Positions 46,559 to 54,844 are shown, counted from the stretch's first letter. The stretch: DNA of 64,000 bases from Phycisphaerae bacterium (GCA_024102815.1 JAGFJJ010000010.1:1-64000), one strand, 5' to 3'. Notes: a model not told the origin generated them from the letters alone. Numbers and translations are program-made.

Positions 46559-46741
46559 ACGTCCATAAAGCCCCGTCAATCAAGCACTTACAAGCGATCT
46601 GAAAACGACATATGTCGAGACATATGCTCCGAGGCCCTCGATCCCGAGTTGGCGGCCCTGGTGCGGGCGTGGCCCCGGCTGCCCGAGGCTCTCCGGGCTG
46701 GCATCATGGCGATGATTCGATCGACGGCGGACGGTGGGTAA
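46559..46741 (+). other. Detached C-terminal coding tail of the integrase
   Basis: Directly after the attL core, in the frame that the integrase uses in attR, 60 codons run to TAA at 46739. They include a coding-like stretch (LDPELAALVRAWPRLPEALR and AGIMAMI) that resembles C-terminal tails I recall from other site-specific integrases. No own start codon is needed if the circle rejoins it to int. Confidence 0.8.
46607..46626 (+). promoter_or_regulatory. Left arm-type repeat pair
   Basis: GACATATG-TCGA-GACATATG, two 8-bp copies 12 bp apart, 49 bp from the attL core. The same pair and spacing occur at 56903-56922. Confidence 0.65.
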
Positions 46742-46847
46742 ACTGTAAGCGGGTAGGTCGCTGATCCCGACCGAACCGAGCCGAGTGGAGATCGGACGCT
46801 ATCCCCCGATCCCCTCGGCCCGGGCCCGCCCTTAGGGGGGTAGCACC

Positions 46848-47552
46848 ATGCTCGATCAATTCCTGGCTGACGTGGCCCAAGCGGCCGACGAAGTAAGGCG
46901 ACTCATCCGAGATCACGGCACGGTGACGGTGCCCGGCCCCGTCGAGGGCTCGACGTGGGAGCTGTCCGAACGCGAGAAGCCCCTCGGGAAGCTGTGCGGC
47001 AAAGTACGCGACGCGGCGGATCGTGCTCGCCGATCTCTTGCTCCCAACGGCCCGACGCTGCTCTCCGGCAAGGTCGATGCAATCGAGGAGCTATTCCTCA
47101 GGTTCGCGGCCGATGCCTTGTACGCCCGGCGATCGAACGAGCCCCCGGCATCGGCTACCGAGATCGACACGGCAATCGGTGACGCCGTCAAGTATCGGTA
47201 CGCGGCCGACGGGGCAAGCACGCCCGAGGCTGCCCGGTTTACGCACTCCGATGATTTTATGAGTGTGCTGTGGGGCGAGCGAGTATTTCACTTTACCAAA
47301 TCGCAAGCGGCAGCGATCAAGCTCCTATGGCAAGCGTGGGAACGCGGCGGGCTTTCTGTGGCCGAGGAAACGCTTGGCGAGGCCGTGGGCAGCATTGCAG
47401 ATCGCTATCGGCTACTGCACACTTTTCGGAAGAATGGCAAGAATCATCCCGCCTGGGGCACGATGATCGTCAAAGCCGCTAAAGGCACCTATCGACTGGC
47501 TCCGCCCAACTCTATCGAGAATCACCAGAAATCACCAAACGTCAACCGTTAG
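46848..47552 (+). CDS. Hypothetical protein of the satellite, 234 aa
   Basis: Starts at ATG 46848, shortly after a GGGGGG run. The N-terminal half is helical (LDQFLADVAQAADEVRRLIR). The C-terminal half (about residues 145-225) has a winged-helix-like appearance (FTKSQAAAIKLLWQAWERGG, then SVAEETLGEAVGSIADRYRL, then WGTMIVKAAKGTYRL), suggesting DNA binding. The IS inserted at its stop codon; TAG is retained because both target and IS start supply it. Possibly a replication or regulatory factor of the element, but I cannot name it. Confidence 0.6.
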   Translation: MLDQFLADVAQAADEVRRLIRDHGTVTVPGPVEGSTWELSEREKPLGKLCGKVRDAADRARRSLAPNGPTLLSGKVDAIEELFLRFAADALYARRSNEPPASATEIDTAIGDAVKYRYAADGASTPEAARFTHSDDFMSVLWGERVFHFTKSQAAAIKLLWQAWERGGLSVAEETLGEAVGSIADRYRLLHTFRKNGKNHPAWGTMIVKAAKGTYRLAPPNSIENHQKSPNVNR

Positions 47553-47555
47553 AAA

Positions 47556-48026
47556 CTATCTCAAATTAGCCAGTCGCCATGATCGACGATACCACAGCAG
47601 AAGGCACGCCAGTTGAATCAAGCCGAGGTAGTTGTGCGCCTTTTTGTTGTAGCGGACGAGAATCGCGCGGCAACGATTCAACCAGCCCAGCGTGCGCTCC
47701 ACAACCCAGCGTCGTGCTGGCTTTGTCTTGCGAGATCGGTCGTCCATCTTCTCCTCGCCGATCCGACGGATGTGCGGATGGTATTCTCCGTTCACCGCAG
47801 CCGCACGGCCGGTCGGGTTATCATAGCCTTTATCCAAACACAGATGTTGTTCCTCGTCGTCCGGATCAGGACGCTCGACAACGATCGCTTCGATTGTCGC
47901 CTCCAGCAGCTTGGCGTCATGCACGTTCGCTGCCGCGACAACAACGCCCAGCGGACCGCCATCGCCCTCGACAATCACGCTGCGCTTGCAGCCGTTTTTC
48001 GCACGATCCGTCGGGTTTTTGCCCAC
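47556..48026 (-). CDS. IS5-family transposase, C-terminal part (orfB)
   Basis: 156 aa as an open frame, but the first codon (GTG) lies within the overlap and the real product is probably the frameshift fusion with orfA. It contains NPTDRAKNGCKRS, VAAANVHDAKLLEATI, the second catalytic Asp in CLDKGYD, and the catalytic Glu in RRWVVERTLGWLNR (DDE fold), ending in LACLLLWYRRSW. This is the C-terminal catalytic half of an IS5 transposase. Confidence 0.93.
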   Translation of the reverse strand: MGKNPTDRAKNGCKRSVIVEGDGGPLGVVVAAANVHDAKLLEATIEAIVVERPDPDDEEQHLCLDKGYDNPTGRAAAVNGEYHPHIRRIGEEKMDDRSRKTKPARRWVVERTLGWLNRCRAILVRYNKKAHNYLGLIQLACLLLWYRRSWRLANLR

Positions 48027-48439
48027 TTCGTCCCCCCCAAGCGCGCCTTGCCCATGGCCGCGTCACCGCTCTGCCACTGCCAGTCTACGCCATCGAGCTC
48101 ATCACAATGCTCGATCAGCAACGACCAGATTTCGGCAAACACGCCTTGTTCAATCCAGCGCTGCATTGTGCGATGCACCGAACTGTCGTCGCCGAACCGC
48201 TTGGGCAGCACGTTCCACTGACAACCGGTGCGCAACTGATAGATGATGCCGTTCAATGCTTTGCGGGCATCGATTCGGTTGCGACCCGGCCCCGGTTTGC
48301 GCGCATCCAACCGCTCCAACACCGGCTGAACATAATCGTTCCAGAGATCGTCCGGACACGCCCAGACGGTCTCCAACCGTTTGACACGCCGTTTCATTCT
48401 GGCCATCCATGGCTCCTTCCAAAAAGTCCATGACGCCAA
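47975..48439 (-). CDS. IS5-family transposase, N-terminal part (orfA)
   Basis: 154 aa with the DUF4096-type N-terminal domain of IS5 transposases: WACPDDLWNDYVQPVLERL, NGIIYQLRTGCQWNVLPKRFG, and the first catalytic Asp region SGDAAMGKA. A -1 slip on the G7 run at 48032-48038 joins it to orfB, giving LGGDEVGKNPTDR at the junction, which matches the family consensus. Without the slip it ends at TGA after 154 codons. Confidence 0.93.
   Translation of the reverse strand: MASWTFWKEPWMARMKRRVKRLETVWACPDDLWNDYVQPVLERLDARKPGPGRNRIDARKALNGIIYQLRTGCQWNVLPKRFGDDSSVHRTMQRWIEQGVFAEIWSLLIEHCDELDGVDWQWQSGDAAMGKARLGGTKWAKTRRIVRKTAASAA
48032..48038 (-). promoter_or_regulatory. -1 frameshift site (G7)
   Basis: TTGGGGGGGACG on the minus strand. 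Slipping back one base converts GGG-GGG-ACG into GGG-GGG-GAC and enters the orfB frame. Confidence 0.75.
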
Positions 48440-48504
48440 TATCGACAGGAAACGGCTTTTTGAGATAGTTTCTTAGTACACACCGTGCCCGGTAGACTTC
48501 GGGC

Positions 48505-48714
48505 ATGGAAACGCAACGGCTCGACAACCTACGGGCACTGGCACGCAAGCTCCAGCTCCCCGCCGATTGGCTAAAAGCTGAAGCCCGAGCCGGGCGGATT
48601 CCCTGTTTACAGGTTGGGCGGCAACTCAGATTCAACGCCGAGGCGGTAGAGCAAGCCCTTATACAACGTGCGACGGCGGAGCCCTCGAAGCAGGAGGGTC
48701 CGGCCAGTGAGTGA
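48505..48714 (+). CDS. Excisionase-like HTH protein 1
   Basis: 69 aa. It has the helix-turn-helix of excisionase/MerR-type domains: RALARKLQLPADWLKAEARAGRIPCLQVGRQLRF, with the typical G-R-I-P-x-x-x-V-G-R-Q-x-R-F wing. Such small proteins bind att arms or promoters of integrative elements. A 6-bp stem TGCCCG/CGGGCA reaches the start codon and no ribosome site is visible. It overlaps the next gene by 8 bp. It could be the excisionase or an AlpA-like activator. Confidence 0.82.
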   Translation: METQRLDNLRALARKLQLPADWLKAEARAGRIPCLQVGRQLRFNAEAVEQALIQRATAEPSKQEGPASE

Positions 48715-48934
48715 CATCCGGTTGACACCCGATCCTATGGGCGATCCCCTGCTCAATTCACGGAGTTTGTGCAAGTTCTTGGACTGCACCGATCGAACGC
48801 TCCGAACCTGGCGTGCCCTCGGGCGGCTCCCCGACGCGGACGTGTGCATCGGACGCAATCTTCGATGGCGACGCTCGACAATCGAGCGATGGCTTGAACA
48901 AGAAACCCGGCAGCGTGGCCGGTGTGATAGGTGA
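48707..48934 (+). CDS. Excisionase-like HTH protein 2
   Basis: 75 aa from GTG 48707, chosen for the AGGAGGG ribosome site; the frame is open further upstream. The HTH_17-type core is LLNSRSLCKFLDCTDRTLRT-WRALGRLPDADVCIGRNLRW, then RSTIERWLEQ. It is translationally coupled to HTH protein 1. Two different HTH_17 proteins in tandem allow one as excisionase and one as transcriptional activator. Confidence 0.82.
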   Translation: MSDIRLTPDPMGDPLLNSRSLCKFLDCTDRTLRTWRALGRLPDADVCIGRNLRWRRSTIERWLEQETRQRGRCDR

Positions 48935-48951
48935 TTTTCGAGAGGATAGCA

Positions 48952-49788
48952 ATGGCACGTGGACGACTGAAACCGAATTGGCAGGCACACTTTGTGTGCC
49001 CGGATTGTTTGGGATGTTCGGGCTGGCATGGCCCCGATCCGAGAGACGAAGTTTACGTCTGCGATGACTGCGAGACGTGGTGGCCCGGGTGCAATTTCGA
49101 TCCCGAGGATTCATTGCGAAAGCTGGACGCGGCGGAGGCGGCCGACAAAAAGGCCCGCTATCGTGAGGTTGCTTGCGTGCCCATGCCCGAGATCGTGATT
49201 GCGGAGCCGTGGGATAACCTCAGCACGTGCGTTTCCTGCAATAGTAGCTTTGCCGAGGATGAGCACTTCGGGCTGTCATTCTTTCACGAAAACTTGCTCT
49301 TTTCACTGTGCCGACGCTGCGGCGAACAACGCGATCTGCGACTCGCTCAATACGTCGCACTCCTGAATGCGGCGATCGGATTGCGGAAAGGCGACTGCCT
49401 GGCGATCGCCCGCAACAACGCAATGGCCGAATCACTTGCCCAATCGGGGGCACAACGAATTTACGGAGACGCGGGCGGGGGCGGATTGTTTAAGCTTGCA
49501 TTGGGGGCCGATGACGATGCGGCCGACATGAGCGTTTATTGCGGCCGATGCCCGGACTGCAACAAGGTGGGCGACTTGACGTGGCGTGATCCTGTGGTGC
49601 CTGTGTTTTGCTGCGATGATTGCAAGACTGTCTGGGGCATGAACGTGGGCACGATCTTCGGCGGCTGGCGGAGTATGTCCGAAGCGGACTTCGCTCGTGA
49701 GCGTGAGCGACTGGCGGGGTATCGCTGGTGTGGGGTTGGAGACGAGGTATCAAGCAAGGCCAGTGCCGAAGCAATTACCCCGTACTAA
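48952..49788 (+). CDS. Multi-zinc-ribbon protein
   Basis: About 278 aa from ATG 48952 (GAGAGGA upstream); in-frame ATG 48931 is possible. It has six CxxC pairs: FVCPDCLGC, VCDDCETW, CVSCNSSF, LCRRCGEQ, CGRCPDCNK, and CCDDCKTVW. These suggest three zinc ribbons. A helical region (about 115-180) lies between the second and third. No enzyme signature. Zinc-ribbon proteins next to a primase may help DNA binding or transcription takeover, but this is inference. Confidence 0.65.
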   Translation: MARGRLKPNWQAHFVCPDCLGCSGWHGPDPRDEVYVCDDCETWWPGCNFDPEDSLRKLDAAEAADKKARYREVACVPMPEIVIAEPWDNLSTCVSCNSSFAEDEHFGLSFFHENLLFSLCRRCGEQRDLRLAQYVALLNAAIGLRKGDCLAIARNNAMAESLAQSGAQRIYGDAGGGGLFKLALGADDDAADMSVYCGRCPDCNKVGDLTWRDPVVPVFCCDDCKTVWGMNVGTIFGGWRSMSEADFARERERLAGYRWCGVGDEVSSKASAEAITPY

Positions 49789-49832
49789 TGAGAAACCCGC
49801 CCCATACAGGCGGCGGGCGGAGTGATGACTAG

Positions 49833-52373
49833 GTGAATCATACTGATCCCAATTCCCCCCCGCAACGGCCCCGAGCTGGTGAGTTGCCCCCCGAAGCTCG
49901 CCAGCTCCTGGGGCTGATCTTCAAGCCGGATGATCTCATCGAGTTCCGGATCATCGATCCCGATGGCACCGTCGATCGAAGCTGGACTACCCTAGCAAAG
50001 CCGAGCCCGGCGGCCGTGGCGAATATGATCGGTGGCAATTCGGTGAAGCGGGCGGGTATTTACTTCTCGGTGTGTGCTCGCAAGCACAAGGGGGGGAAGA
50101 AACAAGACGTTGCCCGGGCTCGATCACTGTGGGGTGACTTCGACGGGATGACGCCCGACGAAGTTGCCTATCGATGCAACGAGCTGGGCATCCCCCCGAC
50201 GATCATCATATCCAGCGGCGGCGGCACTCACCTTTATTGGGTACTCGATGAGCCGATCGAGTTCGACAGCCCCGAGGCGATCGCCAAAGTCGAGAACGCA
50301 AACAAGCGGATCGCACAAGCGATCGGCGGGGATCACGTGTGCGACGTTTCAAGGGTGCTGCGACTGCCGGGCTTTCTCAACGCGAAATATGATCCTGCAC
50401 GCCCCTGCACAATCGTGAAGCTCGACGGCCCCCGGTGGGACTTCGATCGGCTCTTGGAGTTTCTGCCCGAGTTGCCGGCGGCTCCAACGCCCTCGGCGGA
50501 CGGCAACGGCAAGCATCGCGGCCCCGTCAATCACGCCCTGGTCGGCCGTGCGATGGAAATGCTGGCGGCCGATCCGGGGGACGGAGATCGCTCGCGGCGG
50601 GATCACGGAGCACTCTGCACACTGTATCGAGCGGGATGCACTCAAGAACATGCACAAGCCCTGTGCTCCGGTTTCTCGAAATTCGGCGACGGGCGAAAAG
50701 ATTACTTTGCACGCTCCTGGGTAGCGGCAATAGCGGCGACGAAAAACGAAACCCCCCGTGGCGACCCCGCCAGTAAGGGTTTTGTCACCGTCGCCAGTGC
50801 AGAGAGTTTGAAAATCGATATCCCGGCATGGCGGCCGTGCCCCGTCGAGGCCCTCCCCCCGAGGCTCTTGGAGATCGTGACGGCGATCTCCTCGGCGACT
50901 TCTACTGATCCGGCTTACGCTACCCTCGGTGTGCTCACAGCGGCGGCGGGGTGCATAGGCAATCGGGTAGCTGTGCTGCTCAAGGGGGGCTGGGTGGAGC
51001 CCTCGATATTGTGGGGCGGGATCGTAGGCCGATCCGGCGTGACGAAGAGCCCGGTAGTCAAGGCCGTCACACGCCCCCTCGTGCAGCTCTATCAGCAAGA
51101 TCGGCAAGCTTTCGCCGAGGCGATGACTGAGCACGCTATAGCTGAAGAGCGGTACGGGATCGAGCTTGCGGCGTGGAAGGCCGCTCAAAAAAAAGGCCCG
51201 CCTACTGATCCCCCGGTACGTCCAGAGAAGCCTAAACAGAGACGCGTGCTCATCGGTGACATAACCATTGAGGCCGTGGGTGCCAAGCATAGTGAGAATC
51301 CGCTCGGGCTGATCGCTGTGCGTGAAGAGCTTGCAAGCTGGGTAGGCTCATTCGACCGCTATGCCAGCGGCGGTAAGGGCTCGGACTCCGGGGCTTGGCT
51401 CTCAATGTACGACGCAACTCCCCTTGTGATCGATCGTAAGGGCGGAGACTCGATATTCATCCCCCGTGCGGCTGTGAGCATATTCGGCAGCATACAGCCC
51501 GGTATTCTGCGGCGTTACTTTGGTGCCAAGGAACGTGAATCCGGCCTACTCGCTAGGCTGCTGCTCACGTACCCCCCCGAGCGTGCTCCGGTATGGACGG
51601 AAGCCGAGCTGGCTGAGGGTGTAGAATCTCGTTGGGGGAGCCTGCTCGGTATGCTCCTGGGGCTCCTGCCCGGCATCGACGACGACGGCAACCCGAGGCC
51701 CCGGTACCTACCCCTCGGCGATAGTGCTAAGGCCTTGTGGATACCCTGGCACAACGCCCATGCCCAAGAGACGGTGGAGATCTCCAACGACGATCTCGGG
51801 GCTCACTTGGCAAAGCTCCGGGGTGTGTGTGCTCGGTTGGCCCTGATCTTTGCCTGTGTGCGTGCAGCGGATCACAACGCCCCCGTAAACAGCATCGGCC
51901 CCGAGGATATGCAACGGGCGATCACGTTCACGGATTGGCTCAAGTGTGAAGCCGGTAGGGTGTATGCCCTGCTTAACGAGACGGATGCACAGCGTGAGTA
52001 TCGCCAGCTTCTAGAGTGGATCACTCGACGTGGGGGATCGTGCTCTGTGCGTGATCTCACCCGAGGCCCCCGGCAGTATCGGGATGATCCCGAACACGCC
52101 CAGGCTGCACTAGAGCGTTTGGCTGAAGCGGGCTTCGGTACCCTCGGGTACGACTCCGGGCCCGGCCGGCCAAGTCTCAAGTTTCGGATCACTTCCAGTG
52201 GCGACGGCGACGAAACCCCTTGCGACGCTATCACCAATGAGGGTTTCGATTTTGAGACAGTGGATATCGAGGCTGATCCGACGTGTGGGACATCGGCGGT
52301 GGAATACCCCGACGTGCTGCCCGAGGAGTGTACGGGGAGCGATCCCCCAGCGGATTATCGTTATGGTACTTGA
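49833..52373 (+). CDS. Primase/DUF3987 replication protein
   Basis: 846 aa from GTG 49833. The N-terminal archaeo-eukaryotic primase-like domain (about residues 40-210) has the metal motif LWGDFDG, SSGGGTHLYWVLDEP and the RVLRLPGFLNAKYDP motif. Residues about 330-640 are a DUF3987-like (YfjI) helicase core with an altered P-loop GRSGVTKS near 398 and VREELASWVGSFDRYASGGK. A C-terminal winged-helix-like segment (QLLEWITRRGGSCSVRDLTR) follows. This type of protein starts autonomous replication in phages, satellites and plasmids. It is followed by the small terminase. Confidence 0.9.
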   Translation: MNHTDPNSPPQRPRAGELPPEARQLLGLIFKPDDLIEFRIIDPDGTVDRSWTTLAKPSPAAVANMIGGNSVKRAGIYFSVCARKHKGGKKQDVARARSLWGDFDGMTPDEVAYRCNELGIPPTIIISSGGGTHLYWVLDEPIEFDSPEAIAKVENANKRIAQAIGGDHVCDVSRVLRLPGFLNAKYDPARPCTIVKLDGPRWDFDRLLEFLPELPAAPTPSADGNGKHRGPVNHALVGRAMEMLAADPGDGDRSRRDHGALCTLYRAGCTQEHAQALCSGFSKFGDGRKDYFARSWVAAIAATKNETPRGDPASKGFVTVASAESLKIDIPAWRPCPVEALPPRLLEIVTAISSATSTDPAYATLGVLTAAAGCIGNRVAVLLKGGWVEPSILWGGIVGRSGVTKSPVVKAVTRPLVQLYQQDRQAFAEAMTEHAIAEERYGIELAAWKAAQKKGPPTDPPVRPEKPKQRRVLIGDITIEAVGAKHSENPLGLIAVREELASWVGSFDRYASGGKGSDSGAWLSMYDATPLVIDRKGGDSIFIPRAAVSIFGSIQPGILRRYFGAKERESGLLARLLLTYPPERAPVWTEAELAEGVESRWGSLLGMLLGLLPGIDDDGNPRPRYLPLGDSAKALWIPWHNAHAQETVEISNDDLGAHLAKLRGVCARLALIFACVRAADHNAPVNSIGPEDMQRAITFTDWLKCEAGRVYALLNETDAQREYRQLLEWITRRGGSCSVRDLTRGPRQYRDDPEHAQAALERLAEAGFGTLGYDSGPGRPSLKFRITSSGDGDETPCDAITNEGFDFETVDIEADPTCGTSAVEYPDVLPEECTGSDPPADYRYGT

Positions 52374-52487
52374 GTTAGTACAGTGTGGGTGTAGTGCCCT
52401 TGCAATCTCGGGTAGCTGGCCATTTATAGACCGTGTGCCCAACGTGCATTTTTTCGAGCCGTTGCCGACTGAAAATGGATATTCGCC
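52374..52487. other. Gap between primase and terminase genes
   Basis: 113 bp with no gene. Candidate place for a replication origin or pac-like site, but I see no iterons. Confidence 0.3.
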
Positions 52488-52838
52488 ATGAGCAAAGAAA
52501 CCATTAAGGCCCCCAAGCACTTGAAACCCGCCACTCGGCGTTGGTTCGAGGAGATCGCGGCCGAGTTCGAGCTTGAAGCCCATCACGTGAAGCTGCTCAC
52601 ACTGGCGGCTGAGTCGTGGGATAGGTGCCAAGGTGCTCGGGAGCTGCTCGACAAGTCGGGTGTGTCCTATACGGATCGCTTCGGGTGCCCGCGATCCCGG
52701 CCCGAAGTGGCTGTCGAGCGTGACTCCCGGCTGGCCTTTGCTCGCCTTGTACGGGAGCTGGGGCTCGATGTGGCACCCGAGCCCGGGCGGGTGCCTCGGT
52801 TATCGCCTACCGGCCCGGCCAAGAAAGGCGGTGCGTGA
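52488..52838 (+). CDS. P27-family phage terminase small subunit
   Basis: 116 aa. The P27-type pattern is visible: IKAPKHLKPATRRWFEEIAAEF, then LLTLAAESWDRCQGARELLD, a middle segment with YTDRFGCPRSRPEVAVERD, and the C-terminal RLAFARLVRELGLD helix. Small terminases recognise pac/cos DNA and bring it to the large terminase. Here no large terminase follows, so packaging would need a helper phage, as in PICIs. It overlaps the next gene start (GTGATG). Confidence 0.87.
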   Translation: MSKETIKAPKHLKPATRRWFEEIAAEFELEAHHVKLLTLAAESWDRCQGARELLDKSGVSYTDRFGCPRSRPEVAVERDSRLAFARLVRELGLDVAPEPGRVPRLSPTGPAKKGGA

Positions 52839-53374
52839 TGCCCCCTTACCGAAAAAGAACATCACGGCGGCAGCGGCCCGGCTTGGAGCTTACCGACGCT
52901 GTGCGTGCTCTCCTGGAGCGGGGCTCGACGATTCTCATCGAGCTGGAACGTGGGCTCCGGCACCATGTCGATGATGATGAGATTCGGGCATTGTGGGAAT
53001 TGCACGGCGAGCAGATCACTCGCGAGTGGGCTGCGAAATATCCCGGCTCCCGGCCGTATCACTGGTGGACATTTGATGCGCCTGAAAAGCGTTTGTGCTT
53101 GGGCGGTGTGCACTGGTTCGATGATCCCACGTGGAAAGCGGCGGTGGCCGAGGCCCATGCGGAGTACCCTGATATCTACGGCGTGGTCGGTGGATACTAC
53201 GGGCTGTCCCGCGGCGTGCCTCGGATTTGGAGTAGGGAGCTTGCCAGCAATGCGGCGGGCGATGACTTCGAGACTGAAGCCGAGTTCTTGACTCGGCTCG
53301 GGCTGTGGTTGCCCGGTGAATGTGAGCGGTGGGAGAGTCTACCCCCCGAGAATGATGCTGATGATGAGGAGTAA
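52838..53374 (+). CDS. Hypothetical protein next to terminase, 178 aa
   Basis: ATG 52838 overlaps the TGA of the terminase gene. It has a helical N-terminus, a central RPYHWWTFDAPE segment that recalls phage proteins of the form RPWxWWRxDAPE encoded beside terminase genes, and a C-terminal ETEAEFLTRLGLWLPGECERW. Function unknown, but the type is found in phage packaging neighbourhoods. Confidence 0.65.
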   Translation: MPPYRKRTSRRQRPGLELTDAVRALLERGSTILIELERGLRHHVDDDEIRALWELHGEQITREWAAKYPGSRPYHWWTFDAPEKRLCLGGVHWFDDPTWKAAVAEAHAEYPDIYGVVGGYYGLSRGVPRIWSRELASNAAGDDFETEAEFLTRLGLWLPGECERWESLPPENDADDEE

Positions 53375-53380
53375 GAAACA

Positions 53381-53707
53381 ATGGCGAGTGCTACGAAAGT
53401 CGAGCGTGACGTTGGCGAGCGAGTGCAGGAGTTGTGCAGGTCGGTATCTGAAGCCGGTAGGCATTTCGTCGAGGCGGCTTCGGATCGAAGCGTGCTCACG
53501 CTGGCATTGAACGAAAACCGCGACTTGCAAAACAAGCTTCGAGGCCGACTGCATATCGTGCTCGGACAAGAGGCCGATGATATCGCCGAGGAGTTGGATC
53601 ACTTATGGCATCGATCGCGGCGGCTGCTCGACATTCAATCGAGCATCGGTCGGATCGTGGTGGAATTGAAGCGTATGACTGAGGCTATCCAAGCAATAGG
53701 AGAGTGA
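53381..53707 (+). CDS. Helical hypothetical protein, 108 aa
   Basis: Almost entirely alpha-helical with heptad character (VGERVQELCRSVSEAGRHFV, LNENRDLQNKLRGRLHIVLG). Tightly packed 7 bp after the previous gene and 5 bp before the next, so one operon. Unrecognised. Confidence 0.65.
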   Translation: MASATKVERDVGERVQELCRSVSEAGRHFVEAASDRSVLTLALNENRDLQNKLRGRLHIVLGQEADDIAEELDHLWHRSRRLLDIQSSIGRIVVELKRMTEAIQAIGE

Positions 53708-53711
53708 ACGT

Positions 53712-54050
53712 ATGACAACGGACATGAAACTTCTGGCGACGATCGAGAACCTGGCCGAGGAAACTGCTCCGCTCCGTGATTCGACACGGCGTATCGAGGA
53801 GCTGCGGCTGATGGAGAAATCGTATCGAACCCTGGCGACCCGGGCGGCGGATCGACAGCGTGAAGCGGGATACAACGGCGACTATGCAGCGTCGAGTTCG
53901 GCGGGGCATGAGAACGAAGCTTTCCGCGTTTGTGCCGACATCACCCGCGACGTGGCCGAGACTCTCCTATCCCTGCAAACCCTGGGCGGGCGGTTTAAAT
54001 CGCTGCGGCGACGGCTCGAAGAAGAGCTCGCCAAGAAAGTAGGTGCCTGA
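53712..54050 (+). CDS. Helical hypothetical protein, 112 aa
   Basis: Predicted helical (MKLLATIENLAEETAPLRDS, then RFKSLRRRLEEELAKKVGA). It is similar in size and character to the previous protein, perhaps a pair of coiled-coil partners. The next gene starts 3 bp after its stop. Unrecognised. Confidence 0.65.
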   Translation: MTTDMKLLATIENLAEETAPLRDSTRRIEELRLMEKSYRTLATRAADRQREAGYNGDYAASSSAGHENEAFRVCADITRDVAETLLSLQTLGGRFKSLRRRLEEELAKKVGA

Positions 54051-54052
54051 CC

Positions 54053-54844
54053 ATGCCATATTATTCATCAACATTGGCGCAAAAGGCCGACTTCCTAGCG
54101 GGTTTCGTGCGGCACTGGTCAAAAAACCTAGACCAGCTTGAGAGAATGTCGGCACGCTCAGCGGAGGATGATGTGGAAGCCCTCTTCAGGGAAATTCACC
54201 ATCTTGCGACAGAGGAAGAATATCGTTGGCTGCAACGGTATCGCCCGGTGATCGACAAACTCAAAGGGGCGATATCGGGGCGTGCCGAACGGCGTTATTT
54301 AACGGCGAAAGCAGCAAGGCGGCTGCAAGAACCGCCAAGCACGGCCCAAGGTTGGGCGATATGCGGGCTGGCCAGCGTGTTCGAGGATGATCTCGACGAT
54401 GGCACAAGGTTCTGGATTCTGCCCGATGCTTACGAGACTGTCGCCCCCAGGGCTTTCGATAAAGCACTGCGGGAGCGACAAGCGGTGAAGTGCCTTATCA
54501 CCCACGATCGGCGATACGAGATCGGCTCGACAACGCGGGGCAATCTATCATTGTCCACCACATGCAAGGGGCTGCTATACGAGAATACCCTGACGGTGGA
54601 TTCTGCCATAGTTCGCAAAGCCCTCGGGGCAGTGTGGGATGGTGCCCTTGCCGGATCATCGTTTTGTTTTCAATTGGCGGCCGACGGCTCGGGCGAAGAG
54701 TATCGACTGTTGCCGGGCAATGTTGTGCATCGGCGGATTCTGGAAGTTGAGAAGCTCATCGACGTTGGCCCGTGTGAGCGTGGAGCGTACGCCTCGGCCA
54801 CGACGTACACAATGCGTGTCGATCAATTGGCACTCTCAGCGTGA
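54053..54844 (+). CDS. HK97-like prohead protease with helical N-terminal extension
   Basis: 263 aa. From about residue 95 the sequence follows the S78/U35 prohead protease pattern. AQGWAICGLASVFEDDLDDG and ILPDAYETVAPRAFDKALR are followed by the active-site His in CLITHDRRYEIGSTT (about 149), then the Ser in LAGSSFCFQLA (about 202), and the closing ILEVEKLIDVGPCERGAYAS strand. The first ~95 residues are a helical extension not usual in the family. In phages this enzyme cleaves scaffold and capsid during head maturation. Here no capsid gene is present, so it may act on a helper's proheads or have lost that role. Confidence 0.72.
   Translation: MPYYSSTLAQKADFLAGFVRHWSKNLDQLERMSARSAEDDVEALFREIHHLATEEEYRWLQRYRPVIDKLKGAISGRAERRYLTAKAARRLQEPPSTAQGWAICGLASVFEDDLDDGTRFWILPDAYETVAPRAFDKALRERQAVKCLITHDRRYEIGSTTRGNLSLSTTCKGLLYENTLTVDSAIVRKALGAVWDGALAGSSFCFQLAADGSGEEYRLLPGNVVHRRILEVEKLIDVGPCERGAYASATTYTMRVDQLALSA

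Larger units (their letters stand above)
47552..48472 (-). mobile_element. IS5-family insertion sequence (921 bp)
   Basis: Terminal inverted repeats GAAACTATCTCAAA (left 47552-47565) and its complement (right 48459-48472) are perfect over 14 bp. The flanks duplicate TTA (47549-47551 and 48473-48475). Two overlapping frames on minus encode the transposase. Excision in silico restores CGTTAGTAC and keeps the upstream stop codon. Probably IS427-type in the IS5 family. Confidence 0.93.

Noticed and set aside
46848-47552. Was this satellite gene broken by the IS?
   Set aside because: Removing the IS and one TTA leaves the same TAG stop, so the reading frame is not changed.
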